The notes below the pieces were generated by a model. It had not been told where the DNA came from and did no database searches. It saw only the letters and a list, made by a program, of their open reading frames with translations. The position numbers and the translations under genes are program-made. DNA of 43,504 nt from Micromonospora sp. CPCC 205371 (GTDB lineage: Bacteria > Actinomycetota > Actinomycetes > Mycobacteriales > Micromonosporaceae), in assembly GCF_026130045.1 (NCBI RefSeq), contig NZ_JAIBNX010000011.1:1-43504 (forward strand), in the 5' to 3' direction. Positions within the stretch are counted from its first letter, which is position 1, and every line of letters begins with the position of its first letter. Below, one piece after another: positions 1-7,881 of the stretch.

Positions 1-115
1 GTAGTCCGCCGGTACGCCGCCGCGGGCCCGCCAACAGCCCGACGTCGCCGGGTTGCAGCGTTTCGCGGCGCCGGCGCAGGAAGTCCGCCAGCTCCTTCTT
101 GTGCATGATCTCCAT
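1..115 (-). CDS. XRE-family HTH transcriptional regulator, N-terminal part only (cut by window edge)
   Basis: Read on the minus strand, this is the start of a helix-turn-helix regulator: residues about 6-38 read KKELADFLRRRRE, then LQPGDVGLLAG, then PRRRTGGL. This matches the conserved opening of the actinobacterial XRE family (FLR.RRE.L.P.DVGL..G.RRR..GLRREEVA). In complete members a small helix-turn-helix fold is followed by a MmyB-like ligand-binding domain, but here the gene runs off the window before the recognition helix. I chose the ATG at 115 because GGAGG lies 8 bases upstream. An in-frame ATG at 178 would put the palindrome at 138-162 inside the coding sequence, and one at 106 is also possible. 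The family call is firm; the exact start is not. Confidence 0.72.
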   Translation of the reverse strand, partial: MEIMHKKELADFLRRRRETLQPGDVGLLAGPRRRTGGL

Positions 116-137
116 GATGACCGCCTCCGGCTGTTCC

Positions 138-162
138 AGCCAGGGATCGGCGATCCCTGGCT
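138..162. promoter_or_regulatory. Perfect 11-bp inverted repeat in the leader of the XRE regulator
   Basis: Left arm AGCCAGGGATC (138-148), 3-base spacer, right arm GATCCCTGGCT (152-162), with no mismatches. It lies 23 bases upstream of the preferred start of the XRE regulator and also upstream of the small divergent ORF. An autoregulatory operator is the natural reading for an XRE protein, but this is inference. A stem-loop in RNA is the alternative. Confidence 0.45.
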
Positions 163-176
163 GAGCCGTTGCGCTC

Positions 177-383
177 ATGGAACCAGGCGAGCCGTCGGGA
201 GACGGGGATCTCTATCGGGTGAACCGTTCGTTCGTGCAGAGCATCGACGGCGAGCTAGAACGACTCGAAATGACTTCGATCAAGTTCCCCGCCTACCGCG
301 GCGAGACCGTGCCCAAATACATCGAGAAGGTACAGACCGAAGACAGCGATCGCTCCGTCATCCGCGACAGCCGACGATTATGA
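177..383 (+). CDS. Short hypothetical ORF divergent from the XRE regulator
   Basis: A 68-codon frame from ATG 177, or 54 codons from GTG 219, with strongly GC-biased third positions from about 219 onward, so it looks coding. The residues (for example SFVQSIDGELERL and KFPAYRGETVPKYIEK) match no family I recognise. Its TGA (381-383) overlaps the ATG at 380 of the following ATPase remnant as ATGA, suggesting translational coupling. It could equally be the broken 5' part of a longer gene. Confidence 0.35.
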   Translation: MEPGEPSGDGDLYRVNRSFVQSIDGELERLEMTSIKFPAYRGETVPKYIEKVQTEDSDRSVIRDSRRL

Positions 384-636
384 GGTGGCCGTTGAAGGTC
401 GCGGACGGGCTCTGTGTGGTCGAGGTGACTTACTACGGCCCGGGCTTCAGCATGCAAGGCGCGTCGTCCGGCCGCGGCCTTTACATCATTTCGCAGCTCA
501 TCGAGCATCTCCACATCGATACCCACCCGGGAGGGGCGGCACCACGGTCCGGCTCGTAAGGCAGCTGGAGTTCACGCCCACCGCACGGCAATCGTCTGCT
601 GACGCTGCTGGTAGCGCCGCCACAGCACGCCTTTAG
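380..636 (+). pseudogene. Remnant of an anti-sigma-type (RsbW/HATPase_c-like) ATP-binding protein
   Basis: The frame from 380 gives VEVTYYGPGF, then SSGRGLYIISQLIEHLHIDT. This is the G1 (D-x-GPGF) and G2 (GRGL..I..L) layout of RsbW/SpoIIAB-type serine-kinase ATPases, with Asp replaced by Tyr before GPGF. The expected ending GGTTVRL lies one frame over from about 535, so a base is missing in or near the GGGAGGGG run. The N-box half of the domain is absent. Intact relatives bind sigma factors or their antagonists and are often neighbours of XRE genes in actinomycetes, as here. I regard it as non-functional. Confidence 0.45.
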
Positions 637-1445
637 CTGAGCGTGCCTTTCCGGCCGATGCCGGCGTAGGAGGCGAAGCGTGCCGGGTCCGCGTCGGCCG
701 GCTCGTCGGGAAGCCACCTGGCTAGCTCCACCAGGCCCGGCTCGATGAGGGTAAAGCCTTCGAAGAAGGCCGCGATGTCGGCGTGGGTGCGCCAGGTCAT
801 CGGTTCAGGAGATTGAGAGTTCCAGTATTGGAGCATCTGGATGGTGTTGGCGGGCTGGGCGTCGTGGGTGGCGTGCTGGATGGCCAGGTAGCTGCCCGGC
901 ACCAGCCTGTCGACCAGGGTGGCGACACTGCCGGCGGGGTCGGCGTCGTCGGCCACAAAATGCAGAACGGCGCAGAGCAGCAGCCCGACCGGCCGGTCGA
1001 AGTCGATCAGCCGGGTCAGTTCCGGGGCGTCGAGGAACCCTGCCGGGTCGCGTACATCGCCGGCCACGGCGGCGACCTGGTCGTTGCCGGCCAGGATGGC
1101 GCGGCTGTGCGCGACCGCGACCGGGTCGCGGTCGATGTAGGCGATCCGGGCCAGGGGGTTGAGTCTGGCCGCGACCTCGTGCACGTTGCCGACGGTTGGC
1201 AGGCCGGCGCCGACGTCGATGAACTGGTCGATCCCGGCCTGTGCCATCACCCTGACGCTGTGCCGCAGGAACACCCGCACCGCCCGTGCCAGGTCGGGCA
1301 GGTCTGGCTTGAACTTGATCGCTTCTGCGGCTACCCGCCGGTCGACCGCGAAGTTGTGGGCGCCGTCGAGGAAGTAGTCCCACACCCTGGCCGCGGATGG
1401 CACCGTCATATCCACCTCGCGTGGCGCCCACGCCGGACGATCCAT
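633..1445 (-). CDS. S-adenosyl-L-methionine-dependent methyltransferase (DUF574 / SAM_MT_2 family)
   Basis: A complete 270-residue protein of the actinobacterial family formerly DUF574 (PF04672). Visible landmarks are PSAARVWDYFLDG (near residues 14-26), a class I SAM-binding motif FIDVGAGLPT, the acidic motif RIAYIDRDPVAVAHSRA and AGDVRDP further on. Many paralogues occur per genome and their substrates are mostly unknown. I chose ATG 1445 because GAGGGGG sits about 5 bases upstream; an in-frame ATG at 1478 would add 11 residues. It stands alone, facing away from its right-hand neighbour. The whole frame is open and the third positions are GC-rich. Confidence 0.9.
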   Translation of the reverse strand: MDRPAWAPREVDMTVPSAARVWDYFLDGAHNFAVDRRVAAEAIKFKPDLPDLARAVRVFLRHSVRVMAQAGIDQFIDVGAGLPTVGNVHEVAARLNPLARIAYIDRDPVAVAHSRAILAGNDQVAAVAGDVRDPAGFLDAPELTRLIDFDRPVGLLLCAVLHFVADDADPAGSVATLVDRLVPGSYLAIQHATHDAQPANTIQMLQYWNSQSPEPMTWRTHADIAAFFEGFTLIEPGLVELARWLPDEPADADPARFASYAGIGRKGTLS

Positions 1446-1705
1446 CGCGACCCCCTCAACCGACCTAACCAGGCTCATCCAGCTGGCGCCTACCCTACGG
1501 TGTGGAGCCGCCGGGGTAGTGCGACATCCGGGGGTGCCCCGGTTAGGTTGATCCCGGGCGTCGCTCCGGTGCCGAGCCCGCGGCCGGTCGCGCTGCCGCC
1601 GCAGCTGCGATCCGCGCGATCGCCGTAACCAGTCGGTAAGGGTTGCCTGTTCGGCGTCGTGGTTAGCTGAGATCGCCCCGCCTGGATACGTCGGGAGGTG
1701 TGTTG

Positions 1706-2276
1706 ATGTCACGGGCCCGCCACGCGGTTGTGGTTGCCGTTGTCGCGGTGCTTCTTTCTGACGGGCTGCGCCGGACAGCCCACGCCCGGCTCGACCGCAG
1801 GCGAGCAGACCACGGCCTCCGTCGCCACACCGCCCGCCGCTTCGACACCGGCCGCGACATCCAGCTCCGTCACCGGCGCGGTACCGCAAACGCTGACCTT
1901 CACCGCACGGACCGTGGACGGCACGCAGTTCGACGCCGCGTCCCTGGCCGGCAAACCGGTGGTGCTGTGGTTCTGGGCGGCGTGGTGCCCACGCTGCCGC
2001 CGACGACGTGGCCGGCCCACAAGGATTACGCCGACCGGGTCCATGTGGTCGGGGGTGGCCGGGCTGAACAGCGGCCAAGACGCGATGCGCGAGTTCGTCG
2101 CCGACCGGGGCATCGGCGGGTTCGTCAACCTCGCCGACGACGAAGGCAGGATTTGGCGGCGTTGCGGCGTCACCACCCAGGAGCATTACCTGCTCGATAG
2201 CAGCGGCACGGTCGTCCACAAGGGACCATTGAGTTCGGACGCGCTCCGCGACCGGGTCACCGCGCTGGCGGGCTGA
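1706..2276 (+). pseudogene. TlpA/DsbE-like secreted thioredoxin lipoprotein, broken by three one-base indels
   Basis: The gene reads as a lipoprotein (basic N-terminus, hydrophobic stretch, lipobox LTGCAG) followed by a thioredoxin fold with active site WAAWCPRC and a C-terminal half ending near 2276. Three frame changes are needed: one extra T in TTT at 1755-1757, a missing base around 1990-2020, and one extra G in the run 2051-2055 (four Gs restore VGVAGLN). Start ATG 1706 has GGGAGG 7 bases upstream. Without the first repair, a TTG at 1728 opens a 182-residue frame that keeps the lipobox. TlpA-type proteins deliver reducing equivalents to extracytoplasmic thiols, and ccdA, 12 bases downstream, would supply its electrons. 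Sequencing error and real decay cannot be separated here. Confidence 0.7.
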
Positions 2277-2288
2277 GGACAACACCCG

Positions 2289-2957
2289 ATGCGTGACGCC
2301 CCGTACGCCCTCGCCTTGGCCGCAGGGCTGCTTGCCGCGGTCAACCCGTGCGGCTTCGCGTTGCTGCCCGCGTACCTGTCCTTCCTCGCCCTGGACGAGG
2401 AAGGCCCGAACGGCGCCCGAACCCGAGCGGTGGGCCGGGCGCTGACGCTGACCGCGGCGATGACCGTCGGGTTCGTCGCGGTGTTCGGGGCGTTCGGGCT
2501 GCTCGCCGCCCCGGCCGCCGACGTGGTCGCCCGGCATCTGCCATGGGTCAGCATCATGATCGGGTTGGTTCTGGCCACCGCCGGAGGCTGGCTGCAGACG
2601 GGCCGGCAGCTCCCCACGCTCAGCCCCAAGATCGGCGTTGGTCCGCAGGTGACGCGGCGGTTCGGGTCCATGGCCCTGTTCGGCGCCTCGAACGCGATCG
2701 CCTCTTTGGGCTGCACCATCGGCCCGTTCCTGGCCGTCGTGGTCGCCGGGTTCCGGACCGACTCCATCACCGCCGGGTTCGGCCTGTTCCTTGCCTACGC
2801 CGCCGGGATGGCCCTGGTCGTCGGCGCCGTCGCCCTCGCCGTGGCGCTGGCGAAGGTGCCGCTGGTGCGAGGGCTGCGCCGCGCCGCCCCGCTGATCAGC
2901 CGCGCCGCCGGCGGGCTGCTGCTGGCCGCCGGTGCATACGTGGCCTGGTACTGCTGA
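2289..2957 (+). CDS. ccdA: CcdA-type thiol-disulfide transmembrane electron carrier
   Basis: A polytopic membrane protein of 222 residues with the CcdA/DsbD-beta signature AAVNPCGFALLPAYLSFLAL in helix 1 and SLGCTIGPFL near residue 139. These hold the two redox cysteines that pass electrons from cytoplasmic thioredoxin to extracytoplasmic proteins. About six helices are evident. It follows the TlpA-like gene by 12 bases, a normal pairing. The frame ends WYC-TGA, but the same frame stays open to 3140 with a sensible tail (YEIRVFRD..., then a hydrophobic helix). In related actinobacterial proteins I expect Y-G-W-Y-E at this point, so the TGA probably replaces a Trp codon. The protein as encoded lacks its last helix. 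Confidence 0.85.
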   Translation: MRDAPYALALAAGLLAAVNPCGFALLPAYLSFLALDEEGPNGARTRAVGRALTLTAAMTVGFVAVFGAFGLLAAPAADVVARHLPWVSIMIGLVLATAGGWLQTGRQLPTLSPKIGVGPQVTRRFGSMALFGASNAIASLGCTIGPFLAVVVAGFRTDSITAGFGLFLAYAAGMALVVGAVALAVALAKVPLVRGLRRAAPLISRAAGGLLLAAGAYVAWYC

Positions 2958-3140
2958 TACGAGATCCGCGTCTTCCGCGACGCTGACGCCACGGACCCAA
3001 TCGTCGCCACCGCCGCCAACGTGCAGGCCGCCGCCGTGGACCTGCTGGACCGGGCCGGCCCCGCCACTGTGGCCATCGTGGTCGCGGTCCTGCTCGCCAC
3101 CGCGACCGCCGTAGGGGTGCTGCGCCGCAGCCGACAATAG
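2958..3140 (+). pseudogene. In-frame continuation of ccdA beyond the TGA
   Basis: Sixty codons in the ccdA frame with GC-rich third positions: YEIRVFRDADATDPIV, an Ala-rich segment, a membrane-like helix TVAIVVAVLLATATAVGVL, basic residues and TAG at 3138-3140. Nothing upstream would start this frame independently. It is best read as the lost C-terminal part of ccdA, reachable only by readthrough or if the TGA is a sequencing error. Confidence 0.55.
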
Positions 3141-3556
3141 CCACACGTGGCGTGCGGTTGGAACTGTCGACCGACCCGGACTTCGCGGACCTGTTCCCGG
3201 TCTGCGGGCGTGGTGAGGACTCCTGCCACGCATGCGGTGGATTCCAGCTCAGGCAGCTTCGGACATCTGTACCTGCCGCGGCCCGTGCCGGACGATGACC
3301 GAACGGCTCGGCGTCCAGTCGGCGTGCCTGGTCGGGCTCGATGATCACCGGCGTCTCCGGGTCGGCGGTATTCGGCTTGTCGGGTGCCGGTGCCGAGGTC
3401 CGGGTGCCTCGTCGTCGACGGCCGCGGTCTGTTCCGAGTCCTCGATCGCGTCGACAGGGCGCGGCTTTCTCTCCGGCTCACTCAGTTGGCAGGCGGCTTC
3501 ATCCAGACCGTGGCATTTCCGGCACTGGGGATGAGCTTGGGTGGTCTACTACGAGC
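3141..3556. other. Intergenic stretch without a convincing gene
   Basis: Short frames with coding-like third positions occur on both strands: on plus, a GTG start near 3150 giving LELSTDPDFADLFPV; on minus, a segment with ADPETPVIIEPDQARRL around 3300-3360. None has a start, a length and a family that agree. I read it as remnants and call no gene. Confidence 0.4.
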
Positions 3557-4363
3557 ATGCGAGCGCAGGTGCTGACCCACGACGTCGTAGGCGAGGGGCC
3601 ACCGGTCGTGCTCGTGCCCGGTGGTCTGACCGGTTGGGTGTCGTGGATCCCCCACGCCGAGCGGCTGGCCGGACGCTGGCAGACCATCCGGGTCCAGCCC
3701 ATTCACAACGAACTCGGCTCGGCCGGCCAGCCGGGCGATCCGGCGTACACGGCCGCGATCGAACGCGACTCGCTGAACATGACGATGGACGCCCTCGGCA
3801 TCGAGACCGCCGATTTCGCCGGCTGGTCCGGCGGCGGCCGGGCCCTACTCGAGTACGCCATCACCTACCCGGATCGGGTGCGGACGCTCACCCTGATCGA
3901 GCCGGCGGCGTACTGGATCCTCGAACAGACCGGCGAGGCGGACCGGGACGTGGACGATCTCGCCGGGCTGCTGCACCGCCTCGCCGGCGGCACCGTCACC
4001 GAGGACGATCTCGCCGAGTTCTGCTACCGCGCCGGTCTCACCAGCACCAGGGACGAGGCTCGCCGGCACCCGAATTGGCCTCGCTGGGTGCCGCATCGGA
4101 TGGCGCTGTCGTGGCAGTCGCAGAGGGCGGACCGCCCGGACCGGTCCGTCGCCGAGCTGTCGCAGATCGGCTGTCCGGTCCTGCTGATCGCCGGAACGGC
4201 GACAGCTCCCTGGTTACAACGCGTGGTGGACGTGCTCGCTGAACGGTTGCCCAACGCCCACGTCCTGGAACTGCCCGGCGATCACGCGTGCCACATCCAG
4301 AACATCGACGCCTTCCTCAAGGCGTTCGAGGACCACATCGCGCACGTCAGCCGGTCGAGCTGA
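3557..4363 (+). CDS. Alpha/beta hydrolase
   Basis: A 268-residue single-domain alpha/beta-hydrolase. The opening GEGPPVVLVPGGLTGW carries the oxyanion-hole region, the nucleophile elbow is GWSGGG with Ser91, and the C-terminal histidine is His243 in GDHACH; the acid is probably in LLIAGTAT or just after. The substrate cannot be inferred. The ATG at 3557 fits the family's usual N-terminus; the frame is open further upstream but that sequence is low-complexity. Its stop TGA (4361-4363) abuts the AAGGAGG that serves the next gene, so the two form an operon. Confidence 0.88.
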   Translation: MRAQVLTHDVVGEGPPVVLVPGGLTGWVSWIPHAERLAGRWQTIRVQPIHNELGSAGQPGDPAYTAAIERDSLNMTMDALGIETADFAGWSGGGRALLEYAITYPDRVRTLTLIEPAAYWILEQTGEADRDVDDLAGLLHRLAGGTVTEDDLAEFCYRAGLTSTRDEARRHPNWPRWVPHRMALSWQSQRADRPDRSVAELSQIGCPVLLIAGTATAPWLQRVVDVLAERLPNAHVLELPGDHACHIQNIDAFLKAFEDHIAHVSRSS

Positions 4364-4374
4364 AGGAGGTCACC

Positions 4375-4671
4375 GTGGATGAGCATTTCGTCTGGATGAC
4401 CACTCGCCGGATCGAGCCCGGCGCGTTGGCGGATTTCGAGCGGGCCTGGCGGCCGGCAAGCGCGCCGCCCGGCATGCTGAGCGCCTACGCCTTCTGGTCG
4501 GAGGACGAGATGGAGATCGTCGGCGTCTCGTTCTGGGACTCCCGAGACTCGTGTCAGGCCTGGAGGGCGAGTGACGGGGAGGCCACGCGGCGCGAGGCGA
4601 TGGCGCCGTACATCATCGAAGAGCGGGAATCGTTCTATCTCGGCCGCGAACTCCGCATCCCGACCAGATAA
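4375..4671 (+). CDS. Small dimeric alpha-beta barrel (ABM-like) protein
   Basis: A 98-residue protein with the rhythm of the antibiotic-biosynthesis-monooxygenase/ferredoxin-like fold: an N-terminal strand HFVWMTTRRIEPG, helix ALADFERAW, strands around LSAYAFWSEDEMEIVGVSFW and a C-terminal helix plus strand. Such proteins are small oxygenases or degradation enzymes without bound metal, or only dimeric scaffolds; no catalytic residue is diagnostic here. GTG 4375 has AAGGAGG 5 bases upstream, and the gene begins 11 bases after the hydrolase stop, so both are probably cotranslated and may act on the same small molecule. Confidence 0.65.
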   Translation: MDEHFVWMTTRRIEPGALADFERAWRPASAPPGMLSAYAFWSEDEMEIVGVSFWDSRDSCQAWRASDGEATRREAMAPYIIEERESFYLGRELRIPTR

Positions 4672-4723
4672 CGCGAGACCAGGGCGCCCGTCACTTGCGG
4701 CCCGCGCTCCACCGCGCCGACCG

Positions 4724-5000
4724 TCAACCGTAACGCCAGGATCCGTATGGTCGGTGGGCGATGGCGAGTGCCACGAGGGCGATCGGTAGGGCGAGGAGCC
4801 AGCCGGTGCGGGCGGCGTCCCAAGTGCGGGGTGCCGGGTCCGGGCCACGGGGACAGATTGGATGGGAGGAACAGGGAGGCGGCCAGCAGCACGAACAGGG
4901 TGGCGGAGCCGGCGGTGGCGGCGGTGTGGCGTTCGGGTATCCGGCGGACTGCGAAGGAGGCGCCGGCTACCGCCGGTCGAACCGGCTGAACCGTGGACCG
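4724..5000 (-). pseudogene. Frameshifted fragment of a small membrane protein
   Basis: On the minus strand one frame reads SFAVRRIPERHTAA, then LFVLLAASLFLPSNL. After a one-base shift near 4815-4830 the next reads TGWLLALPIALVALAIAHRPYG and stops at 4724-4726. Two hydrophobic helices in adjacent frames suggest a decayed or mis-sequenced membrane protein. No start is visible and no family is assignable. The rest of 4672-5147 shows nothing clear. Confidence 0.35.
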
Positions 5001-5147
5001 GCGGCTGGCGGTGGCGCCCGCACGGTGCTGATCGTGGCGTGCGACCGGTTGCCGGAACAGCTGGGTAGCGACCGTGTTTACGCAGGTTAAGCGGCTCCCC
5101 GGCAACGCCGGTCGGTGGGTACGATGACGGCGACCCGGGAGGTGATG

Positions 5148-5495
5148 GTGTCGGACATGGCTGGCCCGCGGACCCGTTTGACCGTCACTGTGGAGCGGGA
5201 TGGCGGCCGGGTACGCGTCGTCGTGGTGGGCGAGGTGGATTTCACCACCGCAGACGTATTCAGCACACGTCTGGATGCCGCCGTCGAGGAGGCTTCGCCG
5301 GCGATCGTGGTGGACCTCAGGGGCGTGAGCCACATCGACTCCACCGGTCTTTCGGCGCTGGTCCGCGCGCACAACCGCGCCGTCACCACCGGGCACACGA
5401 TCACCGTTGCCGGCCTTCAGCTTCGCGTCCGCCGCGTCTTGGAGGTGACCGGCCTGCTGCCAGGCGTGATCAACGAAGAACTGGCCGCCCCATAG
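5148..5495 (+). CDS. STAS-domain anti-sigma factor antagonist
   Basis: A 115-residue SpoIIAA/RsbV-type protein. The core is VVVGEVDFTTADVF, then IVVDLRGVSHIDSTGLSALV, with Ser65 in the DSTG motif that partner anti-sigma kinases phosphorylate. Unphosphorylated, such proteins bind the anti-sigma factor and free a sigma factor of the stress or development class. I prefer GTG 5148 because GGGAGG ends 5 bases before it; in-frame ATGs at 5124, 5145 and 5157 are alternatives. No kinase or sigma gene is adjacent; the nearest relative is the ATPase remnant at 380-636. Confidence 0.88.
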   Translation: MSDMAGPRTRLTVTVERDGGRVRVVVVGEVDFTTADVFSTRLDAAVEEASPAIVVDLRGVSHIDSTGLSALVRAHNRAVTTGHTITVAGLQLRVRRVLEVTGLLPGVINEELAAP

Positions 5496-5957
5496 CCCCG
5501 GAACGACCAAGCGTTCCATGATCGCCGTTCTCAGTAGCGCGCCAGAGCCGGACGAGGTTGCGGGGCGGCGAACCCGCGACTAGTGGATCATGTAGCGTGC
5601 TCTGGTACCCGGCTGGGTTGGGCGGCTACGGGTGAAGGTTCCCCCGGGTACGTTCGGCCAGGGTGACGCTGGGCGGGGGACGTAGGTTGTCCGGCTTTAC
5701 CCTTCGGCTCTCTGACCGATGATCAGCTTTTCCGGCGTACGAGCGGTTCGCGGTTGGGCGGTCACTCGCGGCTGACGGTTGGCCCGGCGCGCCGACGGGC
5801 TCGGAGCTGGACCGGCTGCGGCGTGGTGCGGGTGCCGGGCCGCAGATGTGGTGGGCCCGGGTCGCGCAAGGCCGGAGGTCGCCCGGCTGTCGGGTGAGGA
5901 CCGAGGTCTCAGCGGGCGCCGGGACGGCCAGGTAGCGCAACGGCCGGGGCGTTGTCC
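5496..5957. other. Intergenic region, no gene seen
   Basis: Frames on both strands are short or have poor third-position bias and no family resemblance. The right end carries the promoter of the carbonic anhydrase gene. Confidence 0.4.
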
Positions 5958-5963
5958 TAGGCT
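5958..5963 (+). promoter_or_regulatory. -10 element of a leaderless promoter for the carbonic anhydrase
   Basis: TAGGCT followed by six bases (GCGGCC) and then the ATG at 5970, so the A of ATG is the likely transcription start. No Shine-Dalgarno sequence is present. The motif context CCTAGGCTGCGGCC closely matches the one before the histidine kinase gene (10481-10493). Confidence 0.55.
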
Positions 5964-5969
5964 GCGGCC

Positions 5970-6611
5970 ATGGCCGCAAGCAAGTCCCCGACTCCCAGGG
6001 AAGCGTTCGAGCTGCTGCTCGCCGGTAACCAACGTTTCGTCGCGGGCGCCCCGGAACACCCGAATCAGGACGCGACCCGCCGCGCCGAGATCACACCAGG
6101 ACAGCGGCCGTTCGCCGTGCTGTTCGGTTGCTCCGACTCCCGGCTGGCCGCAGAGATCATTTTCGATCGTGGGCTGGGTGATCTGTTCGTGGTCCGTACC
6201 GCGGGCCACGTGGTGGGCGCGGAGGTGCTGGGCAGCATCGAGTATGGGGTGGACGTGTTGGGCTGCCCGCTGGTGGTGGTCCTCGGCCATGATTCGTGCG
6301 GTGCGGTGAGCGCGGCATGCGCCGCGCTGGAGGACGGGCTGTCGCCGCGCGGATACGTCCGTGACGTCGTCGAGCGGGTGACCTCCAGCGTGCTCGCGGC
6401 GCGGGCCGCAGGTCGGGTGGAGGCTGACCAGATCGTGGCTGAGCACATCAGGCACACGGTTGACCTGCTATTGGACCGCTCTCGGGTGCTCGCTGAACGG
6501 GTCGGCGCCGGCGAGGCCGCCATGGTGGGTCTGTCCTACCGCCTGGCCGACGGCAGCGCCCAATTGGCAGCAGCGCGCGGCCTCGACGTCACGGCCAACG
6601 CCGCATCGTGA
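5970..6611 (+). CDS. Beta-carbonic anhydrase
   Basis: A 213-residue beta-class carbonic anhydrase (reversible hydration of CO2 to bicarbonate, cytoplasmic). The zinc ligands are visible: Cys54 in CSDSR (with Asp56 and Arg58 as the usual catalytic dyad), and His107 and Cys110 in GHDSCG. The length is normal for the family. Translation probably starts at the first base of the transcript. The gene converges with sua5 across 19 bases and no obvious terminator hairpin separates them. Confidence 0.93.
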   Translation: MAASKSPTPREAFELLLAGNQRFVAGAPEHPNQDATRRAEITPGQRPFAVLFGCSDSRLAAEIIFDRGLGDLFVVRTAGHVVGAEVLGSIEYGVDVLGCPLVVVLGHDSCGAVSAACAALEDGLSPRGYVRDVVERVTSSVLAARAAGRVEADQIVAEHIRHTVDLLLDRSRVLAERVGAGEAAMVGLSYRLADGSAQLAAARGLDVTANAAS

Positions 6612-6630
6612 CCCTGTGCCCGTGAAGCGG

Positions 6631-7611
6631 CTAGGAGGGCCGAGGGCCGGCGGCACGGCGCAGCCGGTTGGCGATCGCGAGTCCCAGCCCCTCCTCCACC
6701 GGCAAAGACGCGACGATGAGGTCACATCCGCGCTGGTCAAGCTCGCGCAGGAACCCGTACAGCCCTCGCGCGTAGGCGGCCATCGACCTAGGCACCGCCA
6801 CCACGGCGTGCGCCTTCACCGCTGTGCCGGTGAGGAAAGAAGGAACCAGCACGCCCACTTGGTGCCCAAGCTGCCGTGCGAGTTCGGCTTCGGCGGCGAC
6901 CTTCTCGGGCTCTACCAGAACGACCCGCGCCTGCGGTGCGTAGTGTGACGGATGCTGGCCAGGCACCCGGACCGAGCTGGCCGAATGGACCGCAAGCGGG
7001 CGCCCCAGGGCTGTTTCGAGGTCCTCGCGTGTCACCCCGCCGGGCCGAAGGATGCTCGGTGTGTCACCGGTGGCGTCGACGATGGTCGACTCGACGCCGA
7101 CCTCGCACGCTCCGCCGTCCAGCACGACGTCGACGGCATCACCAAGCTCCGCACGGACGTGGTTCGCCGCTGTGGGGCTGACCGAGCCGAAACGGTTGGC
7201 GGACGGGGCCGCGACACCGCCGCCGAACACGGACAGCAGCGCGAGTGCGACGGGGTGGTCGGGCACCCGTACGGCAACCGTTTCAAGGCCGCCAGTCGCT
7301 TCCATTGGCACCCGGCGACCGCGCCGCAAGACCAGCGTGAGTGGCCCCGGCCAAAAGCGTTCGGCCAGCACCCGCGCCGTAGCGGGCACGTCCTGGACCC
7401 AGTCGCCCAGATGCTGCGCGCCACCGATATGGACGATCAGCGGATGGGTGGGCGGGCGTCCCTTGACCTCGAAGACCCGTGAGACGGCGACGCGGTCCTC
7501 GACATTGGCGCCCAAACCGTAGACAGTTTCAGTCGGAAAGGCCACCAGGCCTCCAGTGCGCAACACACCGGCCGCCACTTCGATGCTGCTGACACTTACC
7601 GTCACCCGCAC
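6631..7611 (-). CDS. Threonylcarbamoyl-AMP synthase, full-length Sua5 type
   Basis: A 326-residue Sua5/YrdC/YciO protein that makes L-threonylcarbamoyladenylate from threonine, bicarbonate and ATP for the t6A37 modification of ANN-decoding tRNAs. The YrdC domain (about residues 5-205) shows GGLVAFPTETVYGLGANV, KGRPPTHPLIVH and SANRFGSVSPT. A linker with GQHPSHYAPQA and a C-terminal Sua5 domain follow, which short YrdC proteins lack. The start is GTG 7611; no strong ribosome-binding site is seen. Its use of bicarbonate makes the convergent carbonic anhydrase a curious, though perhaps accidental, neighbour. Confidence 0.93.
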   Translation of the reverse strand: MRVTVSVSSIEVAAGVLRTGGLVAFPTETVYGLGANVEDRVAVSRVFEVKGRPPTHPLIVHIGGAQHLGDWVQDVPATARVLAERFWPGPLTLVLRRGRRVPMEATGGLETVAVRVPDHPVALALLSVFGGGVAAPSANRFGSVSPTAANHVRAELGDAVDVVLDGGACEVGVESTIVDATGDTPSILRPGGVTREDLETALGRPLAVHSASSVRVPGQHPSHYAPQARVVLVEPEKVAAEAELARQLGHQVGVLVPSFLTGTAVKAHAVVAVPRSMAAYARGLYGFLRELDQRGCDLIVASLPVEEGLGLAIANRLRRAAGPRPS

Positions 7612-7881
7612 ATCATCTCAACACTCCGCTGCCGGTCAGCGGCCGCAGTCGCCGCCTGTGCGAGGCCGGCGACCTCGACGATGGCCTCCCGTAACGGATG
7701 GCCGCTCCCAAAACGTTCCTCTCCAGAGCAAGAGTTACATGACGCGAATGGTGGGGTTTCGGTCAGCTCGTCGCCGACGCGGTCCGGCGCGGTCGCGGGG
7801 CTCGTGTCCGTCGATCTGCAAGCCCACGAGGGTCACGTGACGATCGGTGCCCGCTGACGACGCGCGTCCGTCGTCGGGCGG

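Noticed and set aside
2952..2957. Selenocysteine at the C-TGA in ccdA
   Set aside because: CcdA is not a known selenoprotein family, the position corresponds to a Trp, and I see no convincing SECIS stem right after the TGA.
1446..3233. N-terminal extension of the methyltransferase frame to 866 codons
   Set aside because: The extension is antisense to tlpA and ccdA; the methyltransferase start at 1445 has its own ribosome-binding site.
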